In this document: piece by piece, positions 1 through 9,569 of the stretch
Layout of the letters: each line of letters begins with the position of its first letter
Numbering within the stretch: the stretch's first letter is position 1
DNA from: Belnapia rosea
GTDB taxonomy: Bacteria; Pseudomonadota; Alphaproteobacteria; Acetobacterales; Acetobacteraceae
Assembly: GCF_900101615.1 (NCBI RefSeq)
Contig: NZ_FMZX01000001.1
Coordinates: forward strand, 930,001 to 994,000
Length of the DNA stretch: 64,000 nt
Direction of reading: 5' to 3'
Program-made: the position numbers and the translations under genes
The notes under the pieces: generated by a model
Told to the model about the DNA's origin: nothing
The model's input: the letters and a program-made list of their open reading frames with translations, nothing else
Database searches by the model: none

Positions 1-693
1 ACCAGCCTCAACCCCGCCTTCACCGCGGGCGAGCAGGTGGCGGAGGTGCTCCGCCTGCATGAGCGGCTGGGCGAGCGCGCCGCCTTCGACCGCGCCGTCG
101 CGCTGCTCGACCGGGTGCGCATCCCCGATGCCGCGCGGCGGGCCCGGCAATATCCGCATCAGCTCTCGGGCGGGATGCGGCAGCGGGTGATGATCGCCAT
201 GGCGCTGGCCTGCAAGCCGCGCCTGCTGATCGCCGACGAGCCGACCACGGCGCTCGACGTCACCGTGCAGGCGCAGATCCTCGCCCTGCTCGACGAGCTG
301 AAGCGGGAGACCGGGACGGCGGTGGTGCTGATCACCCATGACCTCGGCATCGTCGCCGACCATGCCGACGACGTGGTGGTGATGTATGCCGGGCGGGCAG
401 CCGAGCGCGCCCCGGCCGCGCGGCTCTTCGCCCGGCCGGAGCACCCCTATACGGTCGGGCTGCTCGGCGCCGCGCCGCGGATCGAGGGCGGGCCAGGGGG
501 GCGGATGTCGCGGCTGGCGAGCATCGAGGGCACGGTGCCCGACCTGCTCCATCCGCCGGAGGGCTGCCGCTTCGCGCCGCGCTGCCCCTTCCACGGCACC
601 GACTGCACCCGCCAGCCGCCGCTGGCCGAGATCGAGCCCGGCCATGCCACGGCCTGCTGGCGCGCCCCGCTCGACCAGGTCCTGGCGGCATGA
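1..693 (+). CDS. Peptide/nickel ABC transporter ATP-binding protein (DppD-like), 5'-truncated by window edge
   Basis: ATPase of a dipeptide/oligopeptide/nickel-type importer, acting at the cytoplasmic face of the membrane. The reading frame is open from base 1, beginning with [12 protein letters not shown], the stretch that normally follows the Q-loop, so Walker A and the Q-loop lie outside the window. Visible parts are the signature LSGGMRQR, Walker B LLIADEP, the H-loop VLITHDLG, and the C-terminal oligopeptide-transporter extension (EHPYT and CRFAPRC). The stop overlaps the next start as ATGA, so the two ATPases are translationally coupled. The family is certain; the substrate is not. Confidence 0.93.
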   Translation, partial: TSLNPAFTAGEQVAEVLRLHERLGERAAFDRAVALLDRVRIPDAARRARQYPHQLSGGMRQRVMIAMALACKPRLLIADEPTTALDVTVQAQILALLDELKRETGTAVVLITHDLGIVADHADDVVVMYAGRAAERAPAARLFARPEHPYTVGLLGAAPRIEGGPGGRMSRLASIEGTVPDLLHPPEGCRFAPRCPFHGTDCTRQPPLAEIEPGHATACWRAPLDQVLAA

Positions 694-1733
694 ACGAGCC
701 CCTGCTCGAGCTGCGGGATCTCAGGAAGCATTTCCCGCTGCGCGATGCGCTCGGCCGGGCGCGCGGCGCGGTGCGGGCGGTGGATGGGGTCTCCCTCGCC
801 GTCGCGCGCGGCACGGTGCTCGCCATCGTCGGCGAGAGCGGTTGCGGCAAGTCGACCCTCGGTCGCCTGGCGCTGCGGCTGATCGAGCCGGATGCGGGCA
901 GCGTGCGCTTCGACGGCGAGGATCTGCGCGCCCTCTCCCCCGCCGCGCTGCGCGCCCGGCGGCGGGACATGCAGCTCATCTTCCAGGACCCCTTCGCCAG
1001 CCTCGACCCCCGCATGACGGTGGGCGCCGCCATCGCCGAGCCGCTGCGGCTGCACCGCATCGTGCCGCGCGGTGGCGAGGCCAGCCGCGTCGCCGAATTG
1101 CTGGAACGGGTCGGCCTGCGTCCCGAAAGCGCGCAGCGCTGGCCGCATGAGTTCAGCGGCGGGCAGCGGCAGCGCATCGCCATCGCCCGGGCGCTGGCCA
1201 GCGGGCCGCGGCTCGTCATCGGCGATGAGCCGATCAGCGCGCTCGACGTCTCGGTCCAGGCGCAGGTGGTGAACCTGCTGGCCGACCTGATCCGCGACCT
1301 GGGCCTGACCTTCGTCCTCATCAGCCATGACCTTGGCGTGGTGCGCCATATCGCCGACCGCGTGGCGGTGATGTATCTCGGCAGCATCGTCGAGGAGGGC
1401 GCGGCGGCCACGGTCTTCGCCGCGCCGCGCCACCCCTATACCCGGGCGCTGCTCGCCGCCGTGCCGGGACGGGGCATTAAGGCCCCGCCGATCGAGGGCG
1501 ATGTGCCGAGCCCCATCGCACCGCCGGCCGGCTGCCGTTTCCACACCCGCTGCCCGCATGCCGAGGCCCTGTGCCGCGAGCAGCCGCCGATCCTGGCGGG
1601 CGGCGACCATCGCGCCGCCTGCCACCTGCAGGACCGCCTGCCGCCAGCGCCGCCCTTGCAGGAGGCCGAGCCGGGCGGTGACCGGCTGCGGCGGCTGCAG
1701 GCTTTCTTCCAACCCGCCGGGACCGAAGCATGA
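690..1733 (+). CDS. Peptide/nickel ABC transporter ATP-binding protein (DppF-like)
   Basis: Second ATPase of the importer, 347 aa, the usual length for DppF/OppF. Walker [10 protein letters not shown] is at residues 48-56, the Q-loop is near 99 (IFQDPF), the signature FSGGQRQR is near 155-162, Walker B LVIGDE is at 175-180 and the H-loop histidine is near 213. The C-terminal extension carries HPYTRAL and a cysteine-containing CRFHTRC motif typical of this subfamily. The start overlaps the upstream stop (ATGA), and its own stop overlaps the start of the binding-protein gene in the same way. Substrate unknown; the neighbours show one operon. Confidence 0.95.
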   Translation: MNEPLLELRDLRKHFPLRDALGRARGAVRAVDGVSLAVARGTVLAIVGESGCGKSTLGRLALRLIEPDAGSVRFDGEDLRALSPAALRARRRDMQLIFQDPFASLDPRMTVGAAIAEPLRLHRIVPRGGEASRVAELLERVGLRPESAQRWPHEFSGGQRQRIAIARALASGPRLVIGDEPISALDVSVQAQVVNLLADLIRDLGLTFVLISHDLGVVRHIADRVAVMYLGSIVEEGAAATVFAAPRHPYTRALLAAVPGRGIKAPPIEGDVPSPIAPPAGCRFHTRCPHAEALCREQPPILAGGDHRAACHLQDRLPPAPPLQEAEPGGDRLRRLQAFFQPAGTEA

Positions 1734-3235
1734 TCCGCAGAACCCTCCTCGCCGCCCTGGCCTCCCTCGGACTCGCTGGCGCGGCGGAGGCGCAGACGCT
1801 CCGCATCGGCCTGCGGGAGGATCCGGACATCCTCGACCCTACGCTGGCCCGCACCTTCGTCGGCCGCATCGTCTTCGCCTCGCTCTGCGACAAGCTGTTC
1901 GACATCAACGAGCGGCTGGAGATCGTCCCGCAGCTCGCCACCGGCTATGCCTGGGAGGACCCGAAGACGCTGCGCATCACCCTGCGCGAGGGCGTGCGCT
2001 TCCATGACGGCGAGGCGATGGATGCCGAGGCGGTGCGCTATTCGCTCAACCGCCACCTGACGATGCAGGGCAGCTTCCGCCGCAGCGAGATCGGCACGAT
2101 GGAGGCGGCGGAGGTGGTCGATCCGAGGACCATCCGCATCCGGCTGAAGGCGCCCTCCTCACCTTTCCTGTCGCAGCTCACCGACCGCGCCGGCATGATC
2201 GTCAGCCCGAAGGCCGCCGAGGCGGCCGGGCGCAATTTCGGCAATGCGCCGGTCTGTGCCGGTCCCTACCGGCTGGTCGAGCGGGTGGCGCAGGACCGCA
2301 TCGTCGTGGAACGCTTCCCTGACTACTGGGATGCCGGGCGCGTCCACATCCCCCGCATCACCTTCCTGCCGATCCCCGACAACACGGTGCGGCTGGCCAA
2401 CCTGCAATCCGGCGCGCTGGAGATGGTGCAGACCATCGAGCCGGACGACATCAAGACCGTGCAGCGGAACAGCCGCCTCAAGGTCGTCGCCTATGATGAG
2501 CTCGGCTACCAGAGCATCGTCCTCAACATCGGCAACGGGCCGCGCGCCAATACGGCCTTCGCCCGCGACCCGCGCATCCGCGCCGCCTTCGAGCTCGCTA
2601 TCGACCGGCAGGCGATCAGCCAGGTGGTCTATGAGGGCGTCTATGCGCCGACCGCCCAGCCCATCCCGCCCGCCAGCCCCTTCCATGTGCCGGGCTTCGC
2701 GCCGGAGGGGCGCGACGTGGCGCGCGCCCGCGCCCTGCTGCGCGAGGCGGGCGTCACCGGGCCGGTGCCGGTCGAAATGACGGTGCCGAACAACCCCGAC
2801 CTCCGCCAGGTGGGCGAGGTGATCCAGGCCATGGTGCAGGAGGCGGGCTTCGCGCTGAAGCTGAATGCGATGGAGTTCGCCAGCAGCCTGCAGGCGGCCA
2901 ACCGGGGGGATTTCGAGACCTATCTGGTGGCCTGGTCGGGCCGCGTCGATCCGGATGGCAATACCTGGACCTTCATCCATAGCCAGGGCGGCCAGAATGA
3001 CGGCAAGTATGCCAACCCGGAGGTGGACCGGCTGCTCGACGAGGCGCGGGTCGAGACCGATGCCGCCGCGCGGCGGGCGCTCTATGCCAAGGTCTTCGAG
3101 ATATCGCTGCGGCAGGACCGCAGCCGCATCTATCTCTGGCACCGCAAGAACATCGTCGCCCATACCGCGCGGCTCTCGGGCTTCCTGCCCATCGCCGACG
3201 GGTTGATCCGCCCGCAGGGACTGCGACTGAACTAG
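1730..3235 (+). CDS. Peptide-type ABC transporter substrate-binding protein (SBP family 5)
   Basis: Periplasmic solute-binding protein of the DppA/OppA/NikA family, 501 aa. The N-terminus MIRRTLLAALASLGLAGAAEA is a Sec signal peptide. The mature part begins with LRIGLREDPDILDP and contains the family region VRFHDGEAMDAEAVRYSLNR and a later YLVAWSGRVDPDGNTW stretch. ATGA overlap with the upstream ATPase; the first permease starts one base after its stop. The operon order ATPase-ATPase-SBP-permease-permease differs from the second peptide-type operon in this window (SBP-permease-permease-ATPase-ATPase). Ligand not predictable from sequence. Confidence 0.94.
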   Translation: MIRRTLLAALASLGLAGAAEAQTLRIGLREDPDILDPTLARTFVGRIVFASLCDKLFDINERLEIVPQLATGYAWEDPKTLRITLREGVRFHDGEAMDAEAVRYSLNRHLTMQGSFRRSEIGTMEAAEVVDPRTIRIRLKAPSSPFLSQLTDRAGMIVSPKAAEAAGRNFGNAPVCAGPYRLVERVAQDRIVVERFPDYWDAGRVHIPRITFLPIPDNTVRLANLQSGALEMVQTIEPDDIKTVQRNSRLKVVAYDELGYQSIVLNIGNGPRANTAFARDPRIRAAFELAIDRQAISQVVYEGVYAPTAQPIPPASPFHVPGFAPEGRDVARARALLREAGVTGPVPVEMTVPNNPDLRQVGEVIQAMVQEAGFALKLNAMEFASSLQAANRGDFETYLVAWSGRVDPDGNTWTFIHSQGGQNDGKYANPEVDRLLDEARVETDAAARRALYAKVFEISLRQDRSRIYLWHRKNIVAHTARLSGFLPIADGLIRPQGLRLN

Positions 3236-3236
3236 C

Positions 3237-4184
3237 ATGCTGGCCTGGTTCCTCCGCCGGCTGGGGCAGATCGTCCCTACCCTGCTGATCCTCTCGGTGA
3301 TGATCTTCGGCCTGCAGCAGCTGATGCCGGGCGACCCGGCGCTGACCCTCGCCGGGGAGGAGCGTGGCGACCCGCAGGTGCTGGCGCAGATCCGTGCCGA
3401 GCTGCGCCTCGACCGCCCATTGCCGGAGCAGTACCTGCACTGGGTCGCCCGCGCGGTGCAGGGCGATTTCGGCTTTTCCTGGCGCATCCGGGAGCCGGTG
3501 GCGAAGCTCATCCTGGAGAAGCTGCCGGTGACCTTCCAGCTCGCGGTCATGGCCTTCCTGATCGCGTTGGTCATCGGCATCCCGGCCGGGGTCATCTCGG
3601 CGGTGCGGCGCGACCGGCCGGTGGACTGGCTGGCGAACGGGTTGGCGCTCTTCGGCATCTCGATGCCGAATTTCTGGCTCGGCATCATGATGATCCTGCT
3701 GTTCAGCGTGCAGCTCGGCTGGCTGCCGCCCTCCGGCTATGTGCCGCTCACCGAGGATCCGGTGCAGAGTCTCGCCACCACCATCATGCCGGCCTTCGTG
3801 CTCGGCTCCGGCATCGCCGGTGTGCTGATGCGGCATACCCGCGCCGCCATGCTTGGCGCCCTGTCCCAGGATTACGTCCGCACGGCGCGGGCCAAGGGGC
3901 TCGACGAGCGTGTCGTGGTGGGGCGGCATGCGCTGCGCAACGCGCTGATCCCGGTGGTGACGCTCGGCACCATCGAGTTCGGGCGCCTGCTGGCCGGCGC
4001 GGTGCTGACCGAGCAGATCTTCACCATTCCCGGCTTCGGCAAGCTGATCGTCGATGCCGTCTTCAACCGCGACTATCCGGTGGTGCAGGGCGTGGTGATG
4101 GCGACGGCGCTGATCTTCGTCACCCTCTCGCTGATCGCCGACATCCTCTACATGGCCGTCAACCCGCGGCTGCGCAGCGCATGA
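3237..4184 (+). CDS. Peptide-type ABC transporter permease (DppB-like)
   Basis: Inner-membrane permease, 315 aa. It starts with the classic LAWFLRRLGQIVPTLLILS first membrane helix and the PGDPA motif of DppB/OppB/NikB. The coupling-helix EAA motif is visible as DYVRTARAKGL followed by the ALRNALIPVVTL stretch. It forms the heterodimeric channel with the next gene, which it overlaps by ATGA. Confidence 0.95.
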   Translation: MLAWFLRRLGQIVPTLLILSVMIFGLQQLMPGDPALTLAGEERGDPQVLAQIRAELRLDRPLPEQYLHWVARAVQGDFGFSWRIREPVAKLILEKLPVTFQLAVMAFLIALVIGIPAGVISAVRRDRPVDWLANGLALFGISMPNFWLGIMMILLFSVQLGWLPPSGYVPLTEDPVQSLATTIMPAFVLGSGIAGVLMRHTRAAMLGALSQDYVRTARAKGLDERVVVGRHALRNALIPVVTLGTIEFGRLLAGAVLTEQIFTIPGFGKLIVDAVFNRDYPVVQGVVMATALIFVTLSLIADILYMAVNPRLRSA

Positions 4185-5038
4185 GCGGCGCATCGGATAG
4201 TCCGGGCCGCCGGGCGCTGCGCCGCTTCCTTCGCCACCGCCTCGCGGTCTTCGGCCTCGTCGTCGTGGCGCTCTTCCTGCTGGCGGCGATCCTCGCGCCC
4301 TGGATCGCCCCGGCCGACCCGCTGCAGACCTCCTGGACAGCGATCCGCAAGCCGCCCTCGCTGGAGCATCTGTTCGGCACGGACGAGAACGGCCGCGACG
4401 TGCTCTCCCGCGTGCTCTACGGCGCGCGGGCCTCGATGGCGGCGGGGGTGATCTCGGTCTCGGTCGCGCTGCTGATCGGGGTGCCGATCGGCGTGCTCGC
4501 CGGGCTTGCCGGCGGCTGGGTGGATGCGGTCATCGCCCGCATCGCCGATGCCATGCTCTCGGTGCCCTTCCTGATCCTCGCCATCGCGCTGGCCGCCTTT
4601 CTCGGCCCGGCGCTCGAGAATGCGATGCTGGCGATCGCCGTCACCGCCTCGCCCATCTTCGTCCGCCTCGCGCGCGGCATGGCGCTGGAGGCGCGGGCCA
4701 CGGATTGGGTGGAGGCCGCGCGGGCACTGGGCAACCCGCCCTGGCGGCTCGGCCTCGTGCATGTGCTGCCGAACATCATCCCGCCGCTGCTGGTGCAGGC
4801 GACGCTCTCCATCGCCGAGGCCATCATCGCCGAGGCCTCGCTGAGCTTCCTCGGCCTCGGCCAGCAGCCGCCGGCGCCCTCCTGGGGCAGCATGCTGAAC
4901 AGCGCCCAGCGCTTCCTGACCCAGGCGCCCTGGCTGGCGGTCTTCCCGGGCCTGGCGATCTTCCTCGTGGTGCTGGCCTTCAACCTGATGGGCGACGGGC
5001 TGCGCGATGCGCTCGACCCGCGGGGCGAGCGGCGCTGA
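4181..5038 (+). CDS. Peptide-type ABC transporter permease (DppC-like)
   Basis: Second permease, 285 aa. It has a short cytoplasmic N-terminus rich in Arg, a first helix around LAVFGLVVVALFLLAAILA, the DppC motif HLFGTDENGRDVLSR, and an EAA loop (DWVEAARALG) before HVLPNIIPP. The C-terminus NLMGDGLRDALDPR is diagnostic for DppC-type permeases. It ends the operon; the convergent YoaK-like gene stops 7 bases further on. Confidence 0.95.
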   Translation: MSGASDSPGRRALRRFLRHRLAVFGLVVVALFLLAAILAPWIAPADPLQTSWTAIRKPPSLEHLFGTDENGRDVLSRVLYGARASMAAGVISVSVALLIGVPIGVLAGLAGGWVDAVIARIADAMLSVPFLILAIALAAFLGPALENAMLAIAVTASPIFVRLARGMALEARATDWVEAARALGNPPWRLGLVHVLPNIIPPLLVQATLSIAEAIIAEASLSFLGLGQQPPAPSWGSMLNSAQRFLTQAPWLAVFPGLAIFLVVLAFNLMGDGLRDALDPRGERR

Positions 5039-5049
5039 CGGGCTGTCAG
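5035..5049. terminator. Short inverted repeat containing both convergent stop codons
   Basis: CTGAC, a five-base loop GGGCT, then GTCAG. The left arm contains the TGA of the DppC-like gene and the right arm contains the reversed TGA of the YoaK-like gene. The stem is only 5 bp and no U-tract follows, so a role as terminator is tentative. The same arrangement recurs at 9567-9584 and 23881-23897. Confidence 0.3.
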
Positions 5050-5777
5050 GCCTCGCGCCGCGGGGCCGGACGCCGCGTCGCCAGGATCCCGGGCAGCGCC
5101 AGCCCGGCGAGGCCGAGCGCCACCGCCAGCAGCATCCCGGCGCCGATCTCCCGGTAGGCGAACACCCCGAGGAGGCCGCCGAGCAGGAAGGCGAGCACCG
5201 TCGGCAGGTGCAGCCCAAGCTTCTCCAGGTTGACCGCCGCCTCCGCCCGCCGCCGCCGGCGCAGCGCGATGTCGAGCAGGTTGCCGAGCTCGATGCCGAT
5301 ATCGGTGACCATGCCGGTCACATGCGTCGTCCGGATGCGGGCATTCGAGATGCGGGTGACCACCGCATTCTGCAGCCCCATCAACGCGCTCATCCCGAGC
5401 ACGAAGCCCAGCCCGCCCCAGAGCTGCGGCGCCCAGGCATCGGCCGCGGCCAGGCCGCAGAGCAGGACCGCCTCGGCCATGATGCTGAGCGCATGGATGC
5501 CGGCGAGGCCGCGGCGCTGGCCCTCATTCGCCAGCAGGGTGGAGGCGGCTGCCCCGGCGACGAAGCTGGCGACGAGGCCGAGGCAGATCATCGCCCCGGT
5601 CCAGTCCCCGAGGGCCAACCGGTCGGCGAGGGTCGAGACCGCGCCGGTCATATGGGAGGAATAGATACCGATCTTGTAGAAGCCTACGGTGTTCAGCGCC
5701 CCCGCCACCAGGGCGAGGGTGCAGGCAAGGTTGCGGTCGGCCTGGAGGTTCCTGGCATCGCCTTGCCGGACAAGCAT
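5046..5777 (-). CDS. YoaK/DUF1275 family membrane protein
   Basis: 243 aa, hydrophobic throughout with about six predicted membrane segments. The N-terminal stretch LACTLALVAGALNTVGF, then SSHMTGAVS and later TTHVTGMVTDIGIELG, are the hallmarks of the YoaK/DUF1275 family. Members are widespread inner-membrane proteins of unknown biochemical role, sometimes suggested to be transporters. It stands alone, convergent with the peptide transporter, with an upstream gap of about 57 bases to the next gene. Start chosen at the ATG preceding the first helix. Confidence 0.85.
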   Translation of the reverse strand: MLVRQGDARNLQADRNLACTLALVAGALNTVGFYKIGIYSSHMTGAVSTLADRLALGDWTGAMICLGLVASFVAGAAASTLLANEGQRRGLAGIHALSIMAEAVLLCGLAAADAWAPQLWGGLGFVLGMSALMGLQNAVVTRISNARIRTTHVTGMVTDIGIELGNLLDIALRRRRRAEAAVNLEKLGLHLPTVLAFLLGGLLGVFAYREIGAGMLLAVALGLAGLALPGILATRRPAPRREA

Positions 5778-5834
5778 GCACGCCCCAGGGGAATGTTGCG
5801 GTCGCGCCTATCCTAGAAGAATGCGATGCCCGCG

Positions 5835-6995
5835 CTACCCTGCCGCATAGACCGCCCGTTCGAAGGCGGCGAAGAGCGCGAGCGCCTGCGGGTCGGCGAA
5901 GGGCAGGCTCTGGGTCAGCAGCACCCCGGCCCGGTCATGCACCGGATCGATCCAGTAATAGCTGTTCGCCAGCCCGGCCCAGGCCATGCTCCCGGCCGCG
6001 CGGCCACCTTCGGGATGCGCCTCCTCATTCAGCATGAAGGCGAGGCTCCAGCGCTTCGGCTGGCCAGGGAAGAACTCGGCATGATGGGAGGCACCCGGCA
6101 CGACGCTCGTCATCGGCCCGACCAGCAGGTCACCCATCTGGTTGCGGCCGAGCGCCTCCACCGTCTCCGGCGCCAGGATGCGCGCGCCGTCCAGCGTGCC
6201 GCCATTCAGGACCATGCGGCAGAAGCGCAGGTAGTCGGGAGCCGTGCCATAGAGCCCGCCGCCGCCCATCTCGAATTCCGGCTCCTGCGGGACCTCGAAG
6301 GTGATTGGCGAGAGGCGGCCATCGGCGCCGCGGACATGCATGGCGGAGAGCCTGGAGCGCTGCGCCGCGCCGAGACGGAAATGGGTGTCCTCCATGCCAA
6401 GCGGGCCGGTGATGCGATCTCGGATCACGCTGCCCAGGCTTTGGCCGGTGACGGCCTCGACCACCAGCCCCGCCCAGTCGATGCCGATGCCGTAATTCCA
6501 GGCGGTGCCCGGATCGGCCACCAGGGGCAATGCGAGGGCCTTGCGCTGGCAGGTCCCGACCCGTGGCAGGCCGGCCAGCTTCGCATAGCGGCCAAGATCG
6601 GCATGCCAGGTCTCATAGGCAAAGCCGCCCGTATGGGTCAGCAGCTGGCGCAGGGTGATCGCCCCGCGCGCCGGACGCAGGATCGGCTCGCCCGCGGTGG
6701 TGAAGCCCTCCAGGACCTGCGGCGCGGCGAGTTCCGGCAGGATGGTGCCGATCGGGGCATCGAGCGCGAGGCGCCCCTCCTCGACGAGCTGCAACGCCGC
6801 CACGCTGGTCAGCGCCTTGGTCATCGAGGCGATCCAGCCGACCGTATCGGGCGTCATCGGCGTGCTGCCGCCTGCGGCGCGCAGTCCGGCCGCGCCCTCA
6901 TAGAGGGTGCCGCCGGCCTGTCCGGCAACCGCGGCAACGCCGGCGACAGCCCCACTCCCCACCGCGGCCCGCAGCAGCGCATCGATGCCTTGCAT
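5835..6995 (-). CDS. Serine hydrolase, class C beta-lactamase/EstB-like family
   Basis: 386 aa penicillin-binding-protein-like hydrolase. The catalytic SxxK is SMTK at residues 57-60, followed by the expected downstream regions LTHTGGFAY and WNYGIGIDWAG (the Tyr of the YxN-equivalent). A good Shine-Dalgarno (GGGAGG) precedes the ATG. No clear signal peptide, so it is probably a cytoplasmic esterase (EstB-like) rather than a periplasmic beta-lactamase. Substrate unknown. Monocistronic between YoaK and a small conserved protein. Confidence 0.88.
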   Translation of the reverse strand: MQGIDALLRAAVGSGAVAGVAAVAGQAGGTLYEGAAGLRAAGGSTPMTPDTVGWIASMTKALTSVAALQLVEEGRLALDAPIGTILPELAAPQVLEGFTTAGEPILRPARGAITLRQLLTHTGGFAYETWHADLGRYAKLAGLPRVGTCQRKALALPLVADPGTAWNYGIGIDWAGLVVEAVTGQSLGSVIRDRITGPLGMEDTHFRLGAAQRSRLSAMHVRGADGRLSPITFEVPQEPEFEMGGGGLYGTAPDYLRFCRMVLNGGTLDGARILAPETVEALGRNQMGDLLVGPMTSVVPGASHHAEFFPGQPKRWSLAFMLNEEAHPEGGRAAGSMAWAGLANSYYWIDPVHDRAGVLLTQSLPFADPQALALFAAFERAVYAAG

Positions 6996-7103
6996 CCGTC
7001 CCTCCCCGATGCCGGCAGCCTAAAGCACATCCCGGACCGATGATATCAGGCCGAAGATGTGGGGCGCCTGGCGAGGCGGGCCGTCAGGCCTGGCGAGCTG
7101 GAG

Positions 7104-7361
7104 TCAGCGAGGCTGCTCCGGGTCGGCCTGCTCCATCTCCTCGGAGGTCGGGCAGACCGTGGTCTGGCCGCCGCGGGCATAGTATTCCGCGACCATCCGG
7201 GCCGCCTCGTCATCGGAGGGCCGGCCCCCCGCCAACTCGCTGCGCGCCCGCTGCTCGGCGATACGGAAACGCTGCCGCTGCTGCTCGGCGCGGCGCGAGG
7301 CGGCCGAGCGCGCCTTCTCCGAAGGGACGATCTCGGGAGTTTCGGAAGGGTCATCCTGCAT
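7104..7361 (-). CDS. Small hypothetical protein, charged, with RGG..CP C-terminal motif
   Basis: 85 aa, not recognised as a named family. The N-terminal two thirds is rich in Arg, Glu, Gln and Ala (about residues 15-55) and could form a helix or coiled coil. The end has the compact motif AEYYARGGQTTVCPT, which resembles the ARGGKVT.CPP motif seen in many short alphaproteobacterial proteins of unknown function. Other frames over this stretch are also open, so the call rests on that motif and on a plausible weak ribosome site (AGGGTG). Confidence 0.6.
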   Translation of the reverse strand: MQDDPSETPEIVPSEKARSAASRRAEQQRQRFRIAEQRARSELAGGRPSDDEAARMVAEYYARGGQTTVCPTSEEMEQADPEQPR

Positions 7362-7499
7362 GCGGGCACCCTACTGGTCATGCGGGGCTGCGGCCAGCGG
7401 CCACCCGTCACGTGACCGTCAGCACCTCCGTACGGATGCGCGAGCGCGATCAAGGCAATGTGAGTTGCCATCACGGAACGGATATCTCCACTGCGTGGT

Positions 7500-9569
7500 G
7501 TGGATTTCACTTCAGCCGAGCCGATCCCCAGCCAGGCGCGTGCGACCAGGCGCCGGCAGCTGGCCGGCGGGTCGCTTCGGCTGCTGCTGCCCGCGGTGGT
7601 CCTGCTGCCGCTGGCGATGAATGCGGCCGCCGCCTACCTTTCCTGGCGCCAGACCTGGGCCGAGGCCGCAGCGGAGATGACCCGCACCGCGGAGGCCGCA
7701 GCCGAGTATGCACGCCGGGTCTTCGACGGCATGATGCTGCGGATCGACCGGGCAGACGACATCCTCGCCGGGCTCGACGACGACACGATCCGCCGGCGCG
7801 AGCCGGAATTGCACGAGGCGCTGGGCCGCGCCTCGACCACCTCGCTCGGTATGGGCCATCGCCCGCCCTATATCTTCGTCTTCGACCGGGACGCCTTTCC
7901 GCTCGTCTCGGGCAATCTCTACCCGGTGCCGCGTGGCCGGGCCTTCACCCATCGCGAGTTCAACCAGGCCCTGCGCGGGGACGATGCGCCGGGCCTTCAC
8001 ATCAGCCCCGTCTATATCGGCAGCGTGAACGGGCAACCCTTCTTCTCGGTGACCCGCCGCCGCGTGCGAACCGGCAACGGCTTGCCGACCGGGGCCTATG
8101 ACGGCGTCATCAATGCCTCGGTCAATGTTAATGAGGCCAATGCCGGTCTGCGCCGCCTGGCCGGGCCGCAGCCCTCCGATCTGCTCGCCCTGATCCGGGA
8201 GGATGGCCTGTTCCTGGCCCGCTCGGCCGGCCCGCCTGTCACCGACCTCCGTCTCCGTGACGACGACACGATGCTGGCGGCGATGCAGCGCGGCGAGATC
8301 CGCGCCTTGCGTCACCTTCGCTCCGGCGGAGACGACACCAGGCGCCTTGGCGCCTTCCGCCGCGTCGATGGCTATCCGGTCTTCGCCACCGCGGCCCGTG
8401 ACGAGGAAGCGGTCATCGCCCAGTGGCGCCGGACAGTGGCGGGGCAGCTGGCGGTGGGGCTGCCGGCGACACTGGCGCTGCTCGGTCTCAGCTTTCTCGT
8501 GCTGCGCCGCAACCGGGACCTGGCGACGAGCCATGCGGAGCTGGAGGCGCGGGTGGCGCAACGCACAGCGGCCCTGGCCGAGAGCGAGGCCCGGCTGCGC
8601 CTGGCACAGGAGGCGGGCGGCGTCGGCCTCTGGGACTGGGACATCCGTACCGGACATGTCTTCTGGTCGGACCGGTATTTCCGCGTGATGGGCCTCGATC
8701 CCAACCATGTCAGGCCGTCCTACGAATCCTTCCTCGCCGCGATCGACCCGCAGGACCGGGCGCAGGTGCAGGCCAATCTCGAGGCAGCGCGCGCCAACCC
8801 GGATGCCTACACCTACCGGGAGGAATTCCGGCTGCCGCAGCCGGACGGCTCGTCGCGGTGGATCCTGGAGCAGGGCGAGTTCCTCCGCGCGCCCCTCACC
8901 GGCGAGGCACTGCGCCTCGTCGGCGTCTGCCTCGACGTGACGGAACGCCGCCGCTCGGAGGAGCGCCTGCGGCTTCTCGCGCGAGAGGTCGATCACCGGG
9001 CCAAGAACGCGCTGGCGGTGGTTCAGGCCGCGGTGCGGCTGGCGCCGAAAGAGGATGCGGCAGGCTTCACGCGGGCCATCGAAGGCCGCGTCATGTCGCT
9101 GGCCCGCGTCCATAACCTGCTCGCGGAGGGGCGCTGGGCGGGGGCTGACCTGCGCGAACTGGCCGCAAGCGAGTTATCCGCCTTCATCCTCGCGGCCGGC
9201 GACTCCGAGGCGACGGCACCTCGGGTGGAGGCGCAGGGGCCGGCGGTTCAGGTCGGACCGGCGGTGGCCCAGGCTGTTTGCATGGTGCTGCATGAACTGG
9301 CGACGAATGCCGTCAAATACGGCGCGCTCTCGGCGGCGGGTGGCCTCGTCCGCCTGTCCTGGGAGGTCGCGCAGGGCGACCTCCGGCTGCGCTGGGCCGA
9401 AACGGGCGGACCACCGATCACCGCGCCGCCGCAGCGGCGGGGATTTGGCTCGCGCGTGCTCACGGGCACGATCCAAAGCCAGCTCGGCGGAACCGTCCAC
9501 CAGGATTGGGACCCGACCGGACTTGTCTGCCGCATCTCGATCCCGCTGTCCCGGCTGACGCAGGGCTGA
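7500..9569 (+). CDS. Membrane-bound HWE-family sensor histidine kinase with PAS domain
   Basis: 689 aa. Layout: membrane segment at 26-47, periplasmic sensor at about 50-310 (dCACHE-like from its length and position), second membrane segment at about 315-336, short coiled coil at 343-370, PAS/PAC at about 365-485 ending in CLDVTERR, then an HWE/HisKA_2-type kinase. The phospho-acceptor is His499 in EVDHRAKN, the N-box is HELATNAVKYG with Asn603, and the WxE of the family is WAE at 632-634. A GTG start is used; no in-frame ATG occurs before residue 40. No response regulator is adjacent, so the kinase is an orphan here. Members of this class often feed the general stress response or control motility; signal unknown. 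Confidence 0.9.
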   Translation: MDFTSAEPIPSQARATRRRQLAGGSLRLLLPAVVLLPLAMNAAAAYLSWRQTWAEAAAEMTRTAEAAAEYARRVFDGMMLRIDRADDILAGLDDDTIRRREPELHEALGRASTTSLGMGHRPPYIFVFDRDAFPLVSGNLYPVPRGRAFTHREFNQALRGDDAPGLHISPVYIGSVNGQPFFSVTRRRVRTGNGLPTGAYDGVINASVNVNEANAGLRRLAGPQPSDLLALIREDGLFLARSAGPPVTDLRLRDDDTMLAAMQRGEIRALRHLRSGGDDTRRLGAFRRVDGYPVFATAARDEEAVIAQWRRTVAGQLAVGLPATLALLGLSFLVLRRNRDLATSHAELEARVAQRTAALAESEARLRLAQEAGGVGLWDWDIRTGHVFWSDRYFRVMGLDPNHVRPSYESFLAAIDPQDRAQVQANLEAARANPDAYTYREEFRLPQPDGSSRWILEQGEFLRAPLTGEALRLVGVCLDVTERRRSEERLRLLAREVDHRAKNALAVVQAAVRLAPKEDAAGFTRAIEGRVMSLARVHNLLAEGRWAGADLRELAASELSAFILAAGDSEATAPRVEAQGPAVQVGPAVAQAVCMVLHELATNAVKYGALSAAGGLVRLSWEVAQGDLRLRWAETGGPPITAPPQRRGFGSRVLTGTIQSQLGGTVHQDWDPTGLVCRISIPLSRLTQG

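Noticed and set aside
7470-7500. EcfG-type promoter (GGAAC ... CGT) before the HWE kinase
   Set aside because: GGAAC is present, but the downstream CGTG is only 14 bases away and does not match the CGTT at 16-17 expected.
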